A stretch of DNA of 64,000 nt. Source: Wukongibacter sp050859025 (GTDB lineage Bacteria > Bacillota > Clostridia > Peptostreptococcales > Caminicellaceae). Where the stretch lies: assembly GCF_050859025.1 (NCBI RefSeq), contig NZ_CP138200.1, positions 1,550,001-1,614,000 on the forward strand, given 5' to 3'. The stretch's first letter is position 1. Every line of letters starts with the position of its first letter. A model generated the notes under the pieces. It was not told where the DNA came from, did no database searches, and was given only the letters and a program-made list of their open reading frames with translations. Made by a program: the position numbers and the translations under genes. This document shows, in pieces, positions 1 through 8,635 of this stretch.

Positions 1-563
1 AGGTTGGTATAGCAACTGGTCTTGCTTGGACAAGGGTTGGTGGAGACACATTATCTATAGAAGTTACCCCAATGAAGGGTACTGGTAAACTAGTCTTGAC
101 TGGTCAACTTGGAGACGTCATGAAGGAATCCGCAAGGGCAGGATTAAGCTATATACGTTCAAGGGTAGAAGCACTTGATATTGACGAAGAGTTTTATAAA
201 AATAGAGATATACATATTCATATACCAGAGGGAGCTATACCGAAGGATGGGCCTTCGGCTGGGATTACAATGGCAACAGCTGTTATTTCAGCTCTTGCAG
301 GAATACCAGTAAATAAAGAGGTTGCAATGACTGGAGAAATAACCCTAAGAGGTAGAGTTTTACCTGTAGGTGGGATAAAAGAAAAGGTTCTGGCTGCTAA
401 TAGGGCAGGTATTAAAAAGATCTTATTACCAATTGAAAATAAAAAAGATCTAACTGAGTTACCTGATGCTGTAAAAAGAAAGTTAGAATTCGTACTGGTT
501 GAGCATATGGATGAGGTATTAGAGCATGCTCTAGTAAGAGGAGAAAACAAAGATGAAGATTAG
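1..563 (+). CDS. lon: Lon protease, C-terminal part (5' truncated by window)
   Basis: ATP-dependent serine protease of the cytoplasm; only the proteolytic domain is inside the window. The open frame runs in from base 3 with the typical VGIATGLAWT and GGDTL start of the Lon protease domain. The catalytic serine lies in DGPSAGI and the catalytic lysine in GGIKEKVLAA, so the Ser-Lys dyad is present. The protein ends in an acidic, lysine-rich tail. Its last 11 bases overlap the start of engB, the usual lon-engB pairing of Firmicutes. No upstream regulatory region can be seen. Confidence 0.96.
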   Translation, partial: VGIATGLAWTRVGGDTLSIEVTPMKGTGKLVLTGQLGDVMKESARAGLSYIRSRVEALDIDEEFYKNRDIHIHIPEGAIPKDGPSAGITMATAVISALAGIPVNKEVAMTGEITLRGRVLPVGGIKEKVLAANRAGIKKILLPIENKKDLTELPDAVKRKLEFVLVEHMDEVLEHALVRGENKDED

Positions 564-1179
564 GAGCTGTGAGTTTATAATAAGTGCAGTAAGCCCAAAG
601 CAATATCCTGAGGAGGAGATTCCAGAAATAGCTTTAGCTGGAAGATCAAATGTAGGAAAATCTTCGCTAATCAACATGTTGTTAAATAGAAAAAAACTTG
701 CTAGAACTAGCTCAACTCCAGGAAAGACTCAAACAATAAATTTTTATAAGATAAACAATGAATTTCAATTTGTAGACCTGCCAGGCTATGGATATGCTAA
801 GGTATCCAAGTCTAATAAGGAAGAGTGGGGGAAAATAATAGAAACCTACCTTACAACTAGGGACAAGCTTGTGGAGGTTGTACAATTAATAGATATTAGA
901 CATAAGCCAACTCAGCAGGATATCCAAATGTATAATTGGATAAGGCATTTTGGTTTTAAGGGTATAGTGGTTGCTACAAAGCTAGATAAGATTAAAAGAA
1001 GTCAAAGACAAAAGCATATTAGTCAAATTAGAAAATCCCTAGATATGGGCAAAGATGATATATTGATCCCTGTTTCCTCTATGAATAGAGAAGGAAAGGA
1101 AATACTTTGGGAGACAATAGCTAACACATTTATTGAAAAGGGATTTGATATAACTGTAGAAGAAGCAGCAGAGATTTAA
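553..1179 (+). CDS. engB: Ribosome-biogenesis GTPase EngB/YsxC
   Basis: TRAFAC-class GTPase required for 50S subunit assembly. All G motifs are visible: G1 GRSNVGKSS near residue 32, G3 DLPGYG near residue 75, G4 TKLDK near 140 and a G5 SS near 175. At 208 residues it is slightly longer than the usual ~195. The ATG lies inside the end of lon (11-base overlap), so translation is probably coupled. The stop codon TAA lies in the loop of the following terminator hairpin. Confidence 0.96.
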   Translation: MKIRSCEFIISAVSPKQYPEEEIPEIALAGRSNVGKSSLINMLLNRKKLARTSSTPGKTQTINFYKINNEFQFVDLPGYGYAKVSKSNKEEWGKIIETYLTTRDKLVEVVQLIDIRHKPTQQDIQMYNWIRHFGFKGIVVATKLDKIKRSQRQKHISQIRKSLDMGKDDILIPVSSMNREGKEILWETIANTFIEKGFDITVEEAAEI

Positions 1180-1198
1180 ACAATCTCTGTTTTTTTTT
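1169..1198 (+). terminator. Intrinsic terminator of lon-engB
   Basis: CAGAGATT pairs with AATCTCTG around the loop TAAAC, followed by nine T. The engB stop codon forms part of the loop, so gene end and transcript end coincide. Confidence 0.9.
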
Positions 1199-1502
1199 GT
1201 GTCTATTTTTTGAAGAAAAGTCTGACACAAAGAAGGGATTTGATGTACTAAATGTTTGTATTACATTTATTTAAATGATAATTATTATTAAATGAGTTTA
1301 TAGAGATTTAAAAGGGGTAAATAATAAAAAAGCATTTGATAAAGATTCTCAAGGTTGACTTTTTCTAATGCTTTGTACTTGGCTTACTTGCCAGAATGCT
1401 AATTTGTTATTCTTACAAGTATTATAGGTCGATAATTTCCTGCATATCACAAAAACAATATATGATGGAATTGATAATATAAAAAAGGAGGTTTTCAATT
1501 AT
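1180..1502. other. Intergenic region before the pdh operon
   Basis: No gene is visible. AAAGCATT near 1329 and AATGCTTT near 1367 can pair into a loose stem, without a following T run. The AAAAAAGGAGG before 1503 is the ribosome binding site of pdhA. I could not place a convincing -35/-10 pair. Confidence 0.5.
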
Positions 1503-2588
1503 ATGTTAGTAGAAAGATATAATCCTCTTGAGGAGAAAATCCTTACTATATTAGATAAGGATGGAAAAGTTATTAATGATGAGTTAGTTCCAGAAATAGA
1601 AAATGAAGAATTGCTTCATATGTACAAAACTATGCTTTTGACAAGAGTGGCTGACACCAAGGCACTACAATATCAAAGGCAAGGTAGAATGCTTACCTAT
1701 GCACCAAATAAGGGACAGGAGGCTGCTCAGGTTGGATCGGCATCAGCTATAGAGAACAGGGATTGGCTTGTACCAGCTTTTAGAGAAATGGGAGCTTGGC
1801 TTTATAAAGGGGTTTCTCTTGAGCAAATATATCTATACTGGTATGGTAGCGAAGAAGGAAGTAGATTCCCAGAAAATATAAAAATGCTTCCTGTATCTGT
1901 TCCAATTGCTTCTCAGCTAAACCATGCTGTAGGAATAGCAATGGCTAGTAATATAAAAGAAGAAGATGAAGTAACCTTAGCCTATGTAGGAGATGGAGGA
2001 ACTTCTCAGGGAGAATTTCATGAGGCTATGAATTTTGCAGCAGTATTTAATGCTCCATTAGTAGTTGTAGTTCAAAACAATCAATATGCAATATCGGTTC
2101 CTAGACTTGAGCAAACAAAGACTAAAACCTTAGCCGAAAAGGCTATAGCCTATGGTATTCCGGGGATACAAGTTGATGGTAATGATATACTTGCAGTTTA
2201 TGGGGCTGTAAAGGAAGCAGTCGATAGAGCTAGAAGAGGAGAAGGACCTACATTAATTGAAGCCGTTACCTATAGATTAGGACCCCATACAACCTCTGAT
2301 GATCCTACTATATATCGTGAGGACAAAGAAGTCGAGGAATGGAAGGAAAAGGACCCTCTAATAAGATTTAAGACATATTTGATAGATAAGGGATTGTGGA
2401 GTGAGGAAGAGGATTCTAAACAAATTGAGGAATTTGAGAAGTTAGCAAATGACACCTTCAAAAGGGTAGAGAACTCTGATGAAATTCCACTTGAGGATAT
2501 ATTTAAATATCATTATGAAGAAATGACTGAAAATCTAATAGAGCAGTATGAAGACTACAAGGCATATTTAGCAGAGGGAGGGAGATAG
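1503..2588 (+). CDS. pdhA: Pyruvate dehydrogenase E1 component, alpha subunit
   Basis: Thiamine-diphosphate-dependent subunit that decarboxylates the 2-oxo acid and reductively acylates lipoyl-E2. The ThDP/Mg motif is seen as GDGGTSQGEFHEA ending in QNNQYAIS (residues ~165-200). The N-terminal part (RQGRMLTY, NKGQEAAQVGSA) follows the Bacillus PdhA type rather than the shorter acetoin-dehydrogenase AcoA type. It is 361 residues, normal length. It is the first gene of a four-gene E1a-E1b-E2-E3 operon with one base before the next gene. A branched-chain 2-oxo acid dehydrogenase remains a weaker alternative. Confidence 0.9.
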   Translation: MLVERYNPLEEKILTILDKDGKVINDELVPEIENEELLHMYKTMLLTRVADTKALQYQRQGRMLTYAPNKGQEAAQVGSASAIENRDWLVPAFREMGAWLYKGVSLEQIYLYWYGSEEGSRFPENIKMLPVSVPIASQLNHAVGIAMASNIKEEDEVTLAYVGDGGTSQGEFHEAMNFAAVFNAPLVVVVQNNQYAISVPRLEQTKTKTLAEKAIAYGIPGIQVDGNDILAVYGAVKEAVDRARRGEGPTLIEAVTYRLGPHTTSDDPTIYREDKEVEEWKEKDPLIRFKTYLIDKGLWSEEEDSKQIEEFEKLANDTFKRVENSDEIPLEDIFKYHYEEMTENLIEQYEDYKAYLAEGGR

Positions 2589-2589
2589 A

Positions 2590-3567
2590 ATGGCAGTATT
2601 AAATATATTAAGTGCGGTAACCCATACTCTGGATCATGAGATGGAAAGGGATAGCAGTATAGTTGTTTACGGAGAAGATGTCGGTTTTGAAGGAGGTGTA
2701 TTTAGAGCAACGACTGGACTTCAAAAGAAATACGGAAAGAATAGATGCTTTGATACGCCTTTGGCAGAGTCTGGAATAGTAGGAAGTGCTGTAGGTATGG
2801 CAATTAATGGACTCAAACCAGTGGTAGAAATACAGTTTTCTGGATTTGTATTACCAGCTCTAAACCAAATTATTGGTCATGCAGCTAGAATGAGAAATAG
2901 ATCACGTGGAAGATATAATCTGCCTATGGTTATTCGTATGCCCTATGGTGGTGGAATTCGTGCACTTGAACATCATTCTGAGAGCTTAGAGGCTGTATTT
3001 GGTCATATACCGGGACTAAAGACGGTTATACCTTCTACACCTTATGATGCAAAGGGGCTATTATTATCTGCTATTAGAGACCCTGATCCTGTTATATTTT
3101 TAGAGCCGAAAAGAATATATAGAGCCTTTAAACAGGAAGTGCCTGAAGAAGATTATACAATACCTATTGGCAAGGCAAAGGTTATTAAGGAGGGCAAGGA
3201 TGTTACGGTGGTTGCCTATGGAGCTTTGATACCAGAGGTGCAAAAGGCAATCAAAGAGCTTGAAAAGGACGGTATAAGTGTTGAATTAATAGATTTGAGG
3301 ACTATATCTCCTATAGATAAAAAGACAATCATTGAATCGGTTCAAAAGACAGGAAGGTTTGTTGTAGTCCATGAGGCAGTGAAATCCTTTAGTGTATCGG
3401 CTGAGCTTATATCTATAGTCAATGAAGGTGCATTCCTCTATCTTGAAGCACCACCAACTAGGATTACTGGATTTGACATTACGGTACCACTTCCTAAGGG
3501 AGAGCATCACTTTATTATTGACCAAAAGAGAATTATTAAAACAATAACAGACGTTGTTAAGTTCTAG
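2590..3567 (+). CDS. pdhB: Pyruvate dehydrogenase E1 component, beta subunit
   Basis: Transketolase-like beta subunit that completes the E1 heterotetramer with pdhA. The pyrimidine-binding domain (VYGEDVGFEGGVFRAT; DTPLAESGIVGSAVGMA) is followed by the C-terminal domain (RTISPIDKKTI). At 325 residues it has the family's standard length. The ATG follows the pdhA stop by one base, and its ribosome binding site GGAGGGAG lies inside the end of pdhA. Confidence 0.93.
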   Translation: MAVLNILSAVTHTLDHEMERDSSIVVYGEDVGFEGGVFRATTGLQKKYGKNRCFDTPLAESGIVGSAVGMAINGLKPVVEIQFSGFVLPALNQIIGHAARMRNRSRGRYNLPMVIRMPYGGGIRALEHHSESLEAVFGHIPGLKTVIPSTPYDAKGLLLSAIRDPDPVIFLEPKRIYRAFKQEVPEEDYTIPIGKAKVIKEGKDVTVVAYGALIPEVQKAIKELEKDGISVELIDLRTISPIDKKTIIESVQKTGRFVVVHEAVKSFSVSAELISIVNEGAFLYLEAPPTRITGFDITVPLPKGEHHFIIDQKRIIKTITDVVKF

Positions 3568-3582
3568 AGGAGGTGAAGATAG

Positions 3583-4875
3583 ATGATTGATTTTAAATTT
3601 GCAGATATAGGAGAAGGAATTCATGAAGGAAAGGTACTAAAGTTTATGGTTGAAGAAGGAGATGAGGTTAAGGACGGTGATACTTTATTTTTAGTAGAAA
3701 CCGATAAGGTAAACGCCGAAATCCCTTCTCCATCCGATGGGAAAATTGTTCAGATAATGGCCCAAGAGGGAGATATTATTCATGTAGGAGATGTAGTTGT
3801 TAAGATAGATGACGGTAAAGAAACGGACTCTGCTTCGAAGGCACCAAAAATGAAGGCTGTGAATGAAGGTGAGGAGGAATCGGCAGGAGTAGTAGGAGAG
3901 CTAATGGTATCATCTGAAATTATTGAAAGCAGCAGCGAGAAGCCAAGTCAAGATATAAAGGATAGAACTCGTAAGATATTGGCTACTCCAGTTGCTAGAA
4001 AGCTTGCTAAGGATTTGAATATAGATATAAATACTGTTGAAGGAACTGGTCCTGTGGGAAGGGTTTTAAAAAAGGATATATACCGTGTACATGAAGAAAG
4101 AAACAATAAGTCAGTAAAGGAAGAAAAAATCGCTTTACAGACTAAAGAAGTAGAAGTACCTGAAATAAAAATTGCTGGTGAAGTAGAAAGAATACCCCTT
4201 ACTATGCTTAGAAAGACCATTGCAAAAAATATGGTCTTATCAAAGACTGTAATTCCCCATGCAGCAGCTATTGAAGAGTTTGATGTAACAGAGCTTGTTA
4301 AATTTAGAAAAGAACAAAAAGAAATGGCAGAAAAGAATGGTGTTCACTTAACATATATGCCTTTCATAATTAAGGCACTAGTATTAACACTAAAGGATTT
4401 TCCAGAGTTTAATGCAAGCTATGATGAGAATAATGAGGAGTTAATACTAAAGAAATATTATAATATTGGTATAGCTACTGATACACCAGATGGGCTAATG
4501 GTACCAGTTGTAAAGGATGCAGATAAAAAGGGTATACTTGAGATAGCAAAAGAGGTAACAGAGCTGAGTGAGAAAGCAAGAAATAAGACTATTTCTTTAG
4601 ATAAATTGCAGGATGGAACTGTAAGTATAACTAACTTTGGAGCGGTGGGGACTCTAGCTGGTATTCCAGTAATCAAGCATCCAGAGGTTGCAATCTTAGG
4701 TATAGGAAAGATAACTAAAAAGCCTGTTGTAGTCGACGATCAAATAGCTATAAGGGATATATTAATGATTACTCTCTCTATTGACCACAGGGTAATAGAC
4801 GGAGCGGATTCCGGCAGATTCTTAAATAGGCTTAAAGAATACTTGAATAATCCAATGCTTTTAATTTTAAGCTAA
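3583..4875 (+). CDS. pdhC: Dihydrolipoamide acyltransferase E2
   Basis: Core of the 2-oxo acid dehydrogenase complex. Domain order is one lipoyl domain (residues 1-77, lipoylated lysine in ETDKVNAEIPSP), an acidic linker, a peripheral-subunit-binding domain (~130-165, ATPVARKLAKDL, GTGPVGRVLKKD) and the catalytic domain (~200-430). The active-site motif is DHRVIDGADSGRF near the end. The single lipoyl domain has no extra copy on E3. The start follows AGAGGAGGTGA. It depends on lipoylation, for which lplA lies 3 kb downstream. Confidence 0.94.
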   Translation: MIDFKFADIGEGIHEGKVLKFMVEEGDEVKDGDTLFLVETDKVNAEIPSPSDGKIVQIMAQEGDIIHVGDVVVKIDDGKETDSASKAPKMKAVNEGEEESAGVVGELMVSSEIIESSSEKPSQDIKDRTRKILATPVARKLAKDLNIDINTVEGTGPVGRVLKKDIYRVHEERNNKSVKEEKIALQTKEVEVPEIKIAGEVERIPLTMLRKTIAKNMVLSKTVIPHAAAIEEFDVTELVKFRKEQKEMAEKNGVHLTYMPFIIKALVLTLKDFPEFNASYDENNEELILKKYYNIGIATDTPDGLMVPVVKDADKKGILEIAKEVTELSEKARNKTISLDKLQDGTVSITNFGAVGTLAGIPVIKHPEVAILGIGKITKKPVVVDDQIAIRDILMITLSIDHRVIDGADSGRFLNRLKEYLNNPMLLILS

Positions 4876-4888
4876 GGAGGGCTAGAAT

Positions 4889-6271
4889 ATGAAGCAATAT
4901 GATATAGCAGTATTAGGAGGAGGACCTGGTGGATATGTGGCAGCTATTAAGGCGGCACAGATGGGAGCCAAGGTTGTATTGATTGAAAAAGACGAAATCG
5001 GAGGGGTTTGCCTTAACTGGGGTTGTATACCTACTAAAACCCTTTTGAGAAGTGCTAAGGTATATGAGGATATAACTAATTCAGAGGAGTTTGGTATTGA
5101 TATAGGAGATAAGAGTAGTATATCAATAAACTGGCCAAGAATGCAGGACAGAAAAGAAAAGGTTGTTAAGAAGCTTACTGGTGGAGTTAAGGTACTTCTG
5201 AAGAAAAATGGTGTTGATGTCATTAATGGATATGGAGAAATAGTTGATAAAAATACCCTGAGGGTAAATGATGAAATAGTGAGTACAAAGAATCTTATAA
5301 TAGCTACTGGAGCATCTCCAAGAATACCTGATATCCTAGGGATTAAAGAGTCTATGGAAAAAGGATATGTTCTAACAAGTAAAGGAATATTGGGCCTAAA
5401 TAAAATTCCTAAGGAATTAATTATAGTAGGTGGAGGCGTTATTGGATGTGAATTTGCTGTTCTTTTCAATTCCTTAGGAACAAAGGTTACTATTTTACAG
5501 AGATCTAATAGGATTTTAGGTAATATTGACAAAGAAATAAGGGAAGCAATGGCTAGAATAATGGAAAACAAGGGCATAGAGATCATATATAATACTAAGA
5601 TAGAAAGGTATGATAACAACAAGGTACATGTCAGCATTGACGGCGAAAGAAAGATACTTCAGGGAGATTATGTATTGATTAGCATGGGAAATATTCCGAA
5701 TGTTAAAGGGCTAGAAAAGCTCGGCCTGAAGATTAATCCAAAGGGTATAGAAACTAATGACAAATTGGAAACAAACGTCGAAGGAGTATATGCGATAGGA
5801 GATGTAAATGGCAGATATATGCTTGCCCATGTGGCTTCCGCAGAAGGAATCACCGCTGTAGAGAATATAATGGGTAAGGAATCTCAGATAGACTATGATA
5901 GAGTCCCTGCTTGTATATATGGTTTTCCAGAGGTAGGAACTGTAGGATTAACAGAGGAAGAAGCAAAGGAAAGAGGACATGAGATAATTGTAAGTACTTT
6001 TCCTCTAAGTGCAAATGGCAAGGCTCTGGCAGAGGGTGACAGCAATGGCTTTGTTAAAATAGTTGCAGATAAAGAATATGGAGAGGTATTAGGAATACAC
6101 ATCCTTGCTTCCCATGCAACGGATATGATTGCAGAGGCTGTAACAACTATGGAGCTAGAAGGAACAGTTCATGAGTTAGCAAAGGCCATACATCCGCATC
6201 CAACCCTATCAGAGATAGTGATGGAAGCTGCTCATGGTGCTATAGATAAACCGATTCATATATACAAGTAG
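4889..6271 (+). CDS. lpdA: Dihydrolipoyl dehydrogenase E3
   Basis: FAD enzyme that reoxidises dihydrolipoamide with NAD. The FAD-binding GGGPGG is at residues 10-15 and the redox disulphide is in GGVCLNWGCIPTK. An NAD-binding GGGVIGCEFA lies near 180, an ATGASPRIP turn near 140, and the catalytic His-Glu HPHPTLSE near the C-terminus. At 460 residues it is full length. It is the last gene of the pdh operon. No clear terminator directly follows; instead an old copy of the hairpin repeat starts 34 bases on. Confidence 0.95.
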   Translation: MKQYDIAVLGGGPGGYVAAIKAAQMGAKVVLIEKDEIGGVCLNWGCIPTKTLLRSAKVYEDITNSEEFGIDIGDKSSISINWPRMQDRKEKVVKKLTGGVKVLLKKNGVDVINGYGEIVDKNTLRVNDEIVSTKNLIIATGASPRIPDILGIKESMEKGYVLTSKGILGLNKIPKELIIVGGGVIGCEFAVLFNSLGTKVTILQRSNRILGNIDKEIREAMARIMENKGIEIIYNTKIERYDNNKVHVSIDGERKILQGDYVLISMGNIPNVKGLEKLGLKINPKGIETNDKLETNVEGVYAIGDVNGRYMLAHVASAEGITAVENIMGKESQIDYDRVPACIYGFPEVGTVGLTEEEAKERGHEIIVSTFPLSANGKALAEGDSNGFVKIVADKEYGEVLGIHILASHATDMIAEAVTTMELEGTVHELAKAIHPHPTLSEIVMEAAHGAIDKPIHIYK

Positions 6272-6304
6272 AAACAGTATATAGTCTAGCAGATATATAC
6301 ATTG

Positions 6305-6451
6305 AGGCTGTCTAGAAAGCCAAATTTCATTGTTGCTGCTGAAATCAAGAAGACTTACGTACATTTTTATACGTTGTGGTCTCTTGGTTTTAGCATGCCT
6401 TGAACTTTGGATTGATAGGCAGTCTATTATTTTGCTTTTTTGTAAAGGATT
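6305..6451. repeat. Hairpin MITE, copy A (diverged)
   Basis: About 147 bases that can fold into one long imperfect hairpin, beginning AGGCTGTCTAGAAAGCC and with GGCAGTC at 6418-6424 closing the main stem. It aligns with the copies at 48646-48794 and 59741-59889 (same orientation as the latter) through shared blocks such as GGTCTCTTG and AGCATGCCT. It is much more diverged, and the flanking terminator duplication seen at the other two copies is not recognisable. Confidence 0.75.
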
Positions 6452-6571
6452 TGGAGAAATTGGATGAAATGGATTGCTATTTATAGAAAATGATGATTTA
6501 TTATGCAGGAAAATGAAATGAAATGTAGAAATATTTAATCAGTAGACTACAAGCGTAGGAGGATTTGTTAG

Positions 6572-7390
6572 ATGAAGGATTTATTAGAAAAATATGTGGA
6601 GTTGGCTTCATTTGTTAACGACTTTACAGAGGATGACTTAGCAGTTGCGATTAGTGATAGAGAAAAGGTAATAAAATGTGTTTCAGGCGAGAATGTACCT
6701 TTGCGTGTAGAGGAAGGACAGCTATTGACTGAGGAGCTAGCACTATTCCAATCCATGAAACAAAGAAAAAAAATTACTATTTCTATACCAAAGGATGTAC
6801 ATGGTATATCTTTGACAGCAACCTCAATGCCAATTATAGATGAAAAAGGTGATATAGTAGGAGCTGTTTCAACTATAAAAAATATTAGTGATAGGGAAGA
6901 TCTTCACAATATTATACAGACATTGGCAGGGTCTTTAAACGAAATGTCTAAGACTACATCACAGATATCTACCAGTGCTGAGAAAATGGCTTTTTCAGGA
7001 GAAGAGATAATTTCTTATGTAAATAATACAATAGCAAAGACAAAGGAAACTGACCAAGTGGTGAGGTTTGTACAGCAGGTAGCAAAGCAAACGAATCTAC
7101 TAGGCTTAAATGCAGCAATTGAAGCGGCTAGAGCCGGTGAGGCTGGAAAAGGTTTTCAAGTTGTTGCTGAGGAAATAAGAAAGTTAGCAGTTTCCAGTAA
7201 TGAATCTGTTGAGAAAATATCTTCTGTACTAAAAGAAATACAGGGAGGTGTCATTAAGATACTTAAAATGGCAGAGGAGAATGGACTACTAACTCAGAAT
7301 CAAGCTTCTGGCACTGAGGAAATTACAGCCGAGATCAATGAACTATCTATCTTAGCAGATAAGCTTAATAAATTTGCATATAGATTATAG
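6572..7390 (+). CDS. Soluble methyl-accepting chemotaxis-like signalling protein
   Basis: Cytoplasmic chemoreceptor-type protein of 272 residues. Residues ~1-110 form a PAS-like sensory region (TATSMPIIDEKGDIVGAVST). The rest is a short coiled-coil signalling domain with the receptor hairpin tip (QTNLLGLNAAIEAARAGEAGKGFQVVA is partly visible as VAKQTNLLGLNAAIEAARAG). There is no membrane segment and no periplasmic domain, so it must sense something internal. A good AGGAGG site precedes the ATG. The ligand is unknown. It could act in redox or energy sensing, but nothing near it proves this. Confidence 0.85.
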   Translation: MKDLLEKYVELASFVNDFTEDDLAVAISDREKVIKCVSGENVPLRVEEGQLLTEELALFQSMKQRKKITISIPKDVHGISLTATSMPIIDEKGDIVGAVSTIKNISDREDLHNIIQTLAGSLNEMSKTTSQISTSAEKMAFSGEEIISYVNNTIAKTKETDQVVRFVQQVAKQTNLLGLNAAIEAARAGEAGKGFQVVAEEIRKLAVSSNESVEKISSVLKEIQGGVIKILKMAEENGLLTQNQASGTEEITAEINELSILADKLNKFAYRL

Positions 7391-7409
7391 ATGCTAGATT
7401 AATATTAGA

Positions 7410-7440
7410 AAACCACTGCATTTTGTATCGGCAGTGGTTT
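7410..7440. terminator. Terminator-like hairpin after the chemoreceptor gene
   Basis: AAACCACTGC pairs perfectly with GCAGTGGTTT around an 11-base loop. It lies between this gene and the convergent lplA. The T tract after it is short, so termination strength is uncertain. Confidence 0.7.
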
Positions 7441-7514
7441 ATTTGCATTACAGCTATTTACTTCATCGAAAGAAGTGGGTTCGATGACTAAAGGTTTCTA
7501 TTTTAAGCAAAAAA

Positions 7515-8507
7515 TTAATAAAATAAGCAATCTATAAAGTCGTCTTCACTAACATTATATAGGTAGGTGGTTAAATCTATTGATTTTAACTTTTCCCGTA
7601 TACTATTTTCTTCATATTTACTATTTTTTAATAGAGTCTCTAATTCAGATATTTCATTTCTTCCAAAGAAGTCTCCAAATATTTTCAAATCAGATATAAA
7701 GCCCTTTTCTACATTTAACCTTATATCTAGATTTCCACCCTCATATCTTTTAGATTTTTGCATATCAAAATTTGGTGATTGTCCATAGTTCCATTCCCAG
7801 GTTAAATATCTTTCTTTCATCATCGTATCAATTTTTTCTAGATCATCATCGGTCAATATATATTCTTTTTGTTCTTGATTTTCCTGTTCAAACAAGAAGG
7901 AGAGTAACAGGTCTTTAAACTCTTCTGTAGAAATCTTTTTTTCTAAATAGGGATATATATTGGTTACTCTACTACGAACTGATTTTATACCCTTAGATTG
8001 GATTTTATCGAGCTTAACATTTAAGGCATTTTGAACTACGCTTAAATCGGAATTAAATAAAATAGTACCGTGGTGTAGCAATTTGTTTCTATAATAATAT
8101 TGAGCGTTTCCAGAGAACTTTTTCTCTTCGATAGTAATGTCGTTTCTACCGGAAAACACAGCAGGTATGTTTAATTGATTTAAAGCCTTAATAACTGGCT
8201 TAGTAAATTTCTTAAAGTTACTTACACTATTACTGGCGTTTTTAACGATAAAAGTAAAGTTTAGATTACCTAGGTCATGATAAACTGCTCCACCGCCTGA
8301 TAGACGTCTTACTACGTTAATATTATTGTCCTTAATATACTTAGAATTTACTTCTTCTATAGTATTTTGATTTCTTCCTACTACAACGGTAGGTTCATTT
8401 TGCCATAATATAACGATTATATCTTCTATATCTAAATATTTTAATGCATACTCTTCTAATGCAAGGTTGAAATAAGGATTTGTAGATTTGGTTTTAATGC
8501 TTATCAT
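7515..8507 (-). CDS. lplA: Lipoate-protein ligase A
   Basis: Attaches free lipoate to the lipoyl lysine of E2 or GcvH in two steps through lipoyl-AMP. The family signature RRLSGGGAVYHDLGNLNFTF is at residues ~68-87, and the adenylate lysine is in GRNDITIEEKKFSGNAQYYY (~135-155). At 330 residues it carries both the catalytic domain and the C-terminal accessory domain (EWNYGQSPNF). The start follows AGAGGTAATAAGA. Its nearness to the pdh operon suggests scavenged lipoate activates pdhC. Confidence 0.95.
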   Translation of the reverse strand: MISIKTKSTNPYFNLALEEYALKYLDIEDIIVILWQNEPTVVVGRNQNTIEEVNSKYIKDNNINVVRRLSGGGAVYHDLGNLNFTFIVKNASNSVSNFKKFTKPVIKALNQLNIPAVFSGRNDITIEEKKFSGNAQYYYRNKLLHHGTILFNSDLSVVQNALNVKLDKIQSKGIKSVRSRVTNIYPYLEKKISTEEFKDLLLSFLFEQENQEQKEYILTDDDLEKIDTMMKERYLTWEWNYGQSPNFDMQKSKRYEGGNLDIRLNVEKGFISDLKIFGDFFGRNEISELETLLKNSKYEENSIREKLKSIDLTTYLYNVSEDDFIDCLFY

Positions 8508-8604
8508 TCTTATTACCTCTTTCTATATAGGATTTATTATAAATATTTACCCATTATGAAAGAAAATAAAAAAGAAATATATATGTGTGATATATATTTC
8601 TTAA

Positions 8605-8633
8605 AACAAATTTCAAGCAACTTGAAATTTGTT
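8605..8633 (-). terminator. Terminator of the EamA transporter gene
   Basis: AACAAATTTCAAG pairs with CTTGAAATTTGTT (13 bp, loop CAA), just after the minus-strand stop. On the minus strand the stem is followed by TTTTAA. Confidence 0.85.
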
Positions 8634-8635
8634 AT

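Noticed and set aside
4882..5637. 251-codon open frame on the minus strand opposite the dihydrolipoyl dehydrogenase gene
   Set aside because: It mirrors a clearly conserved enzyme, has no ribosome binding site and a composition typical of antisense frames.
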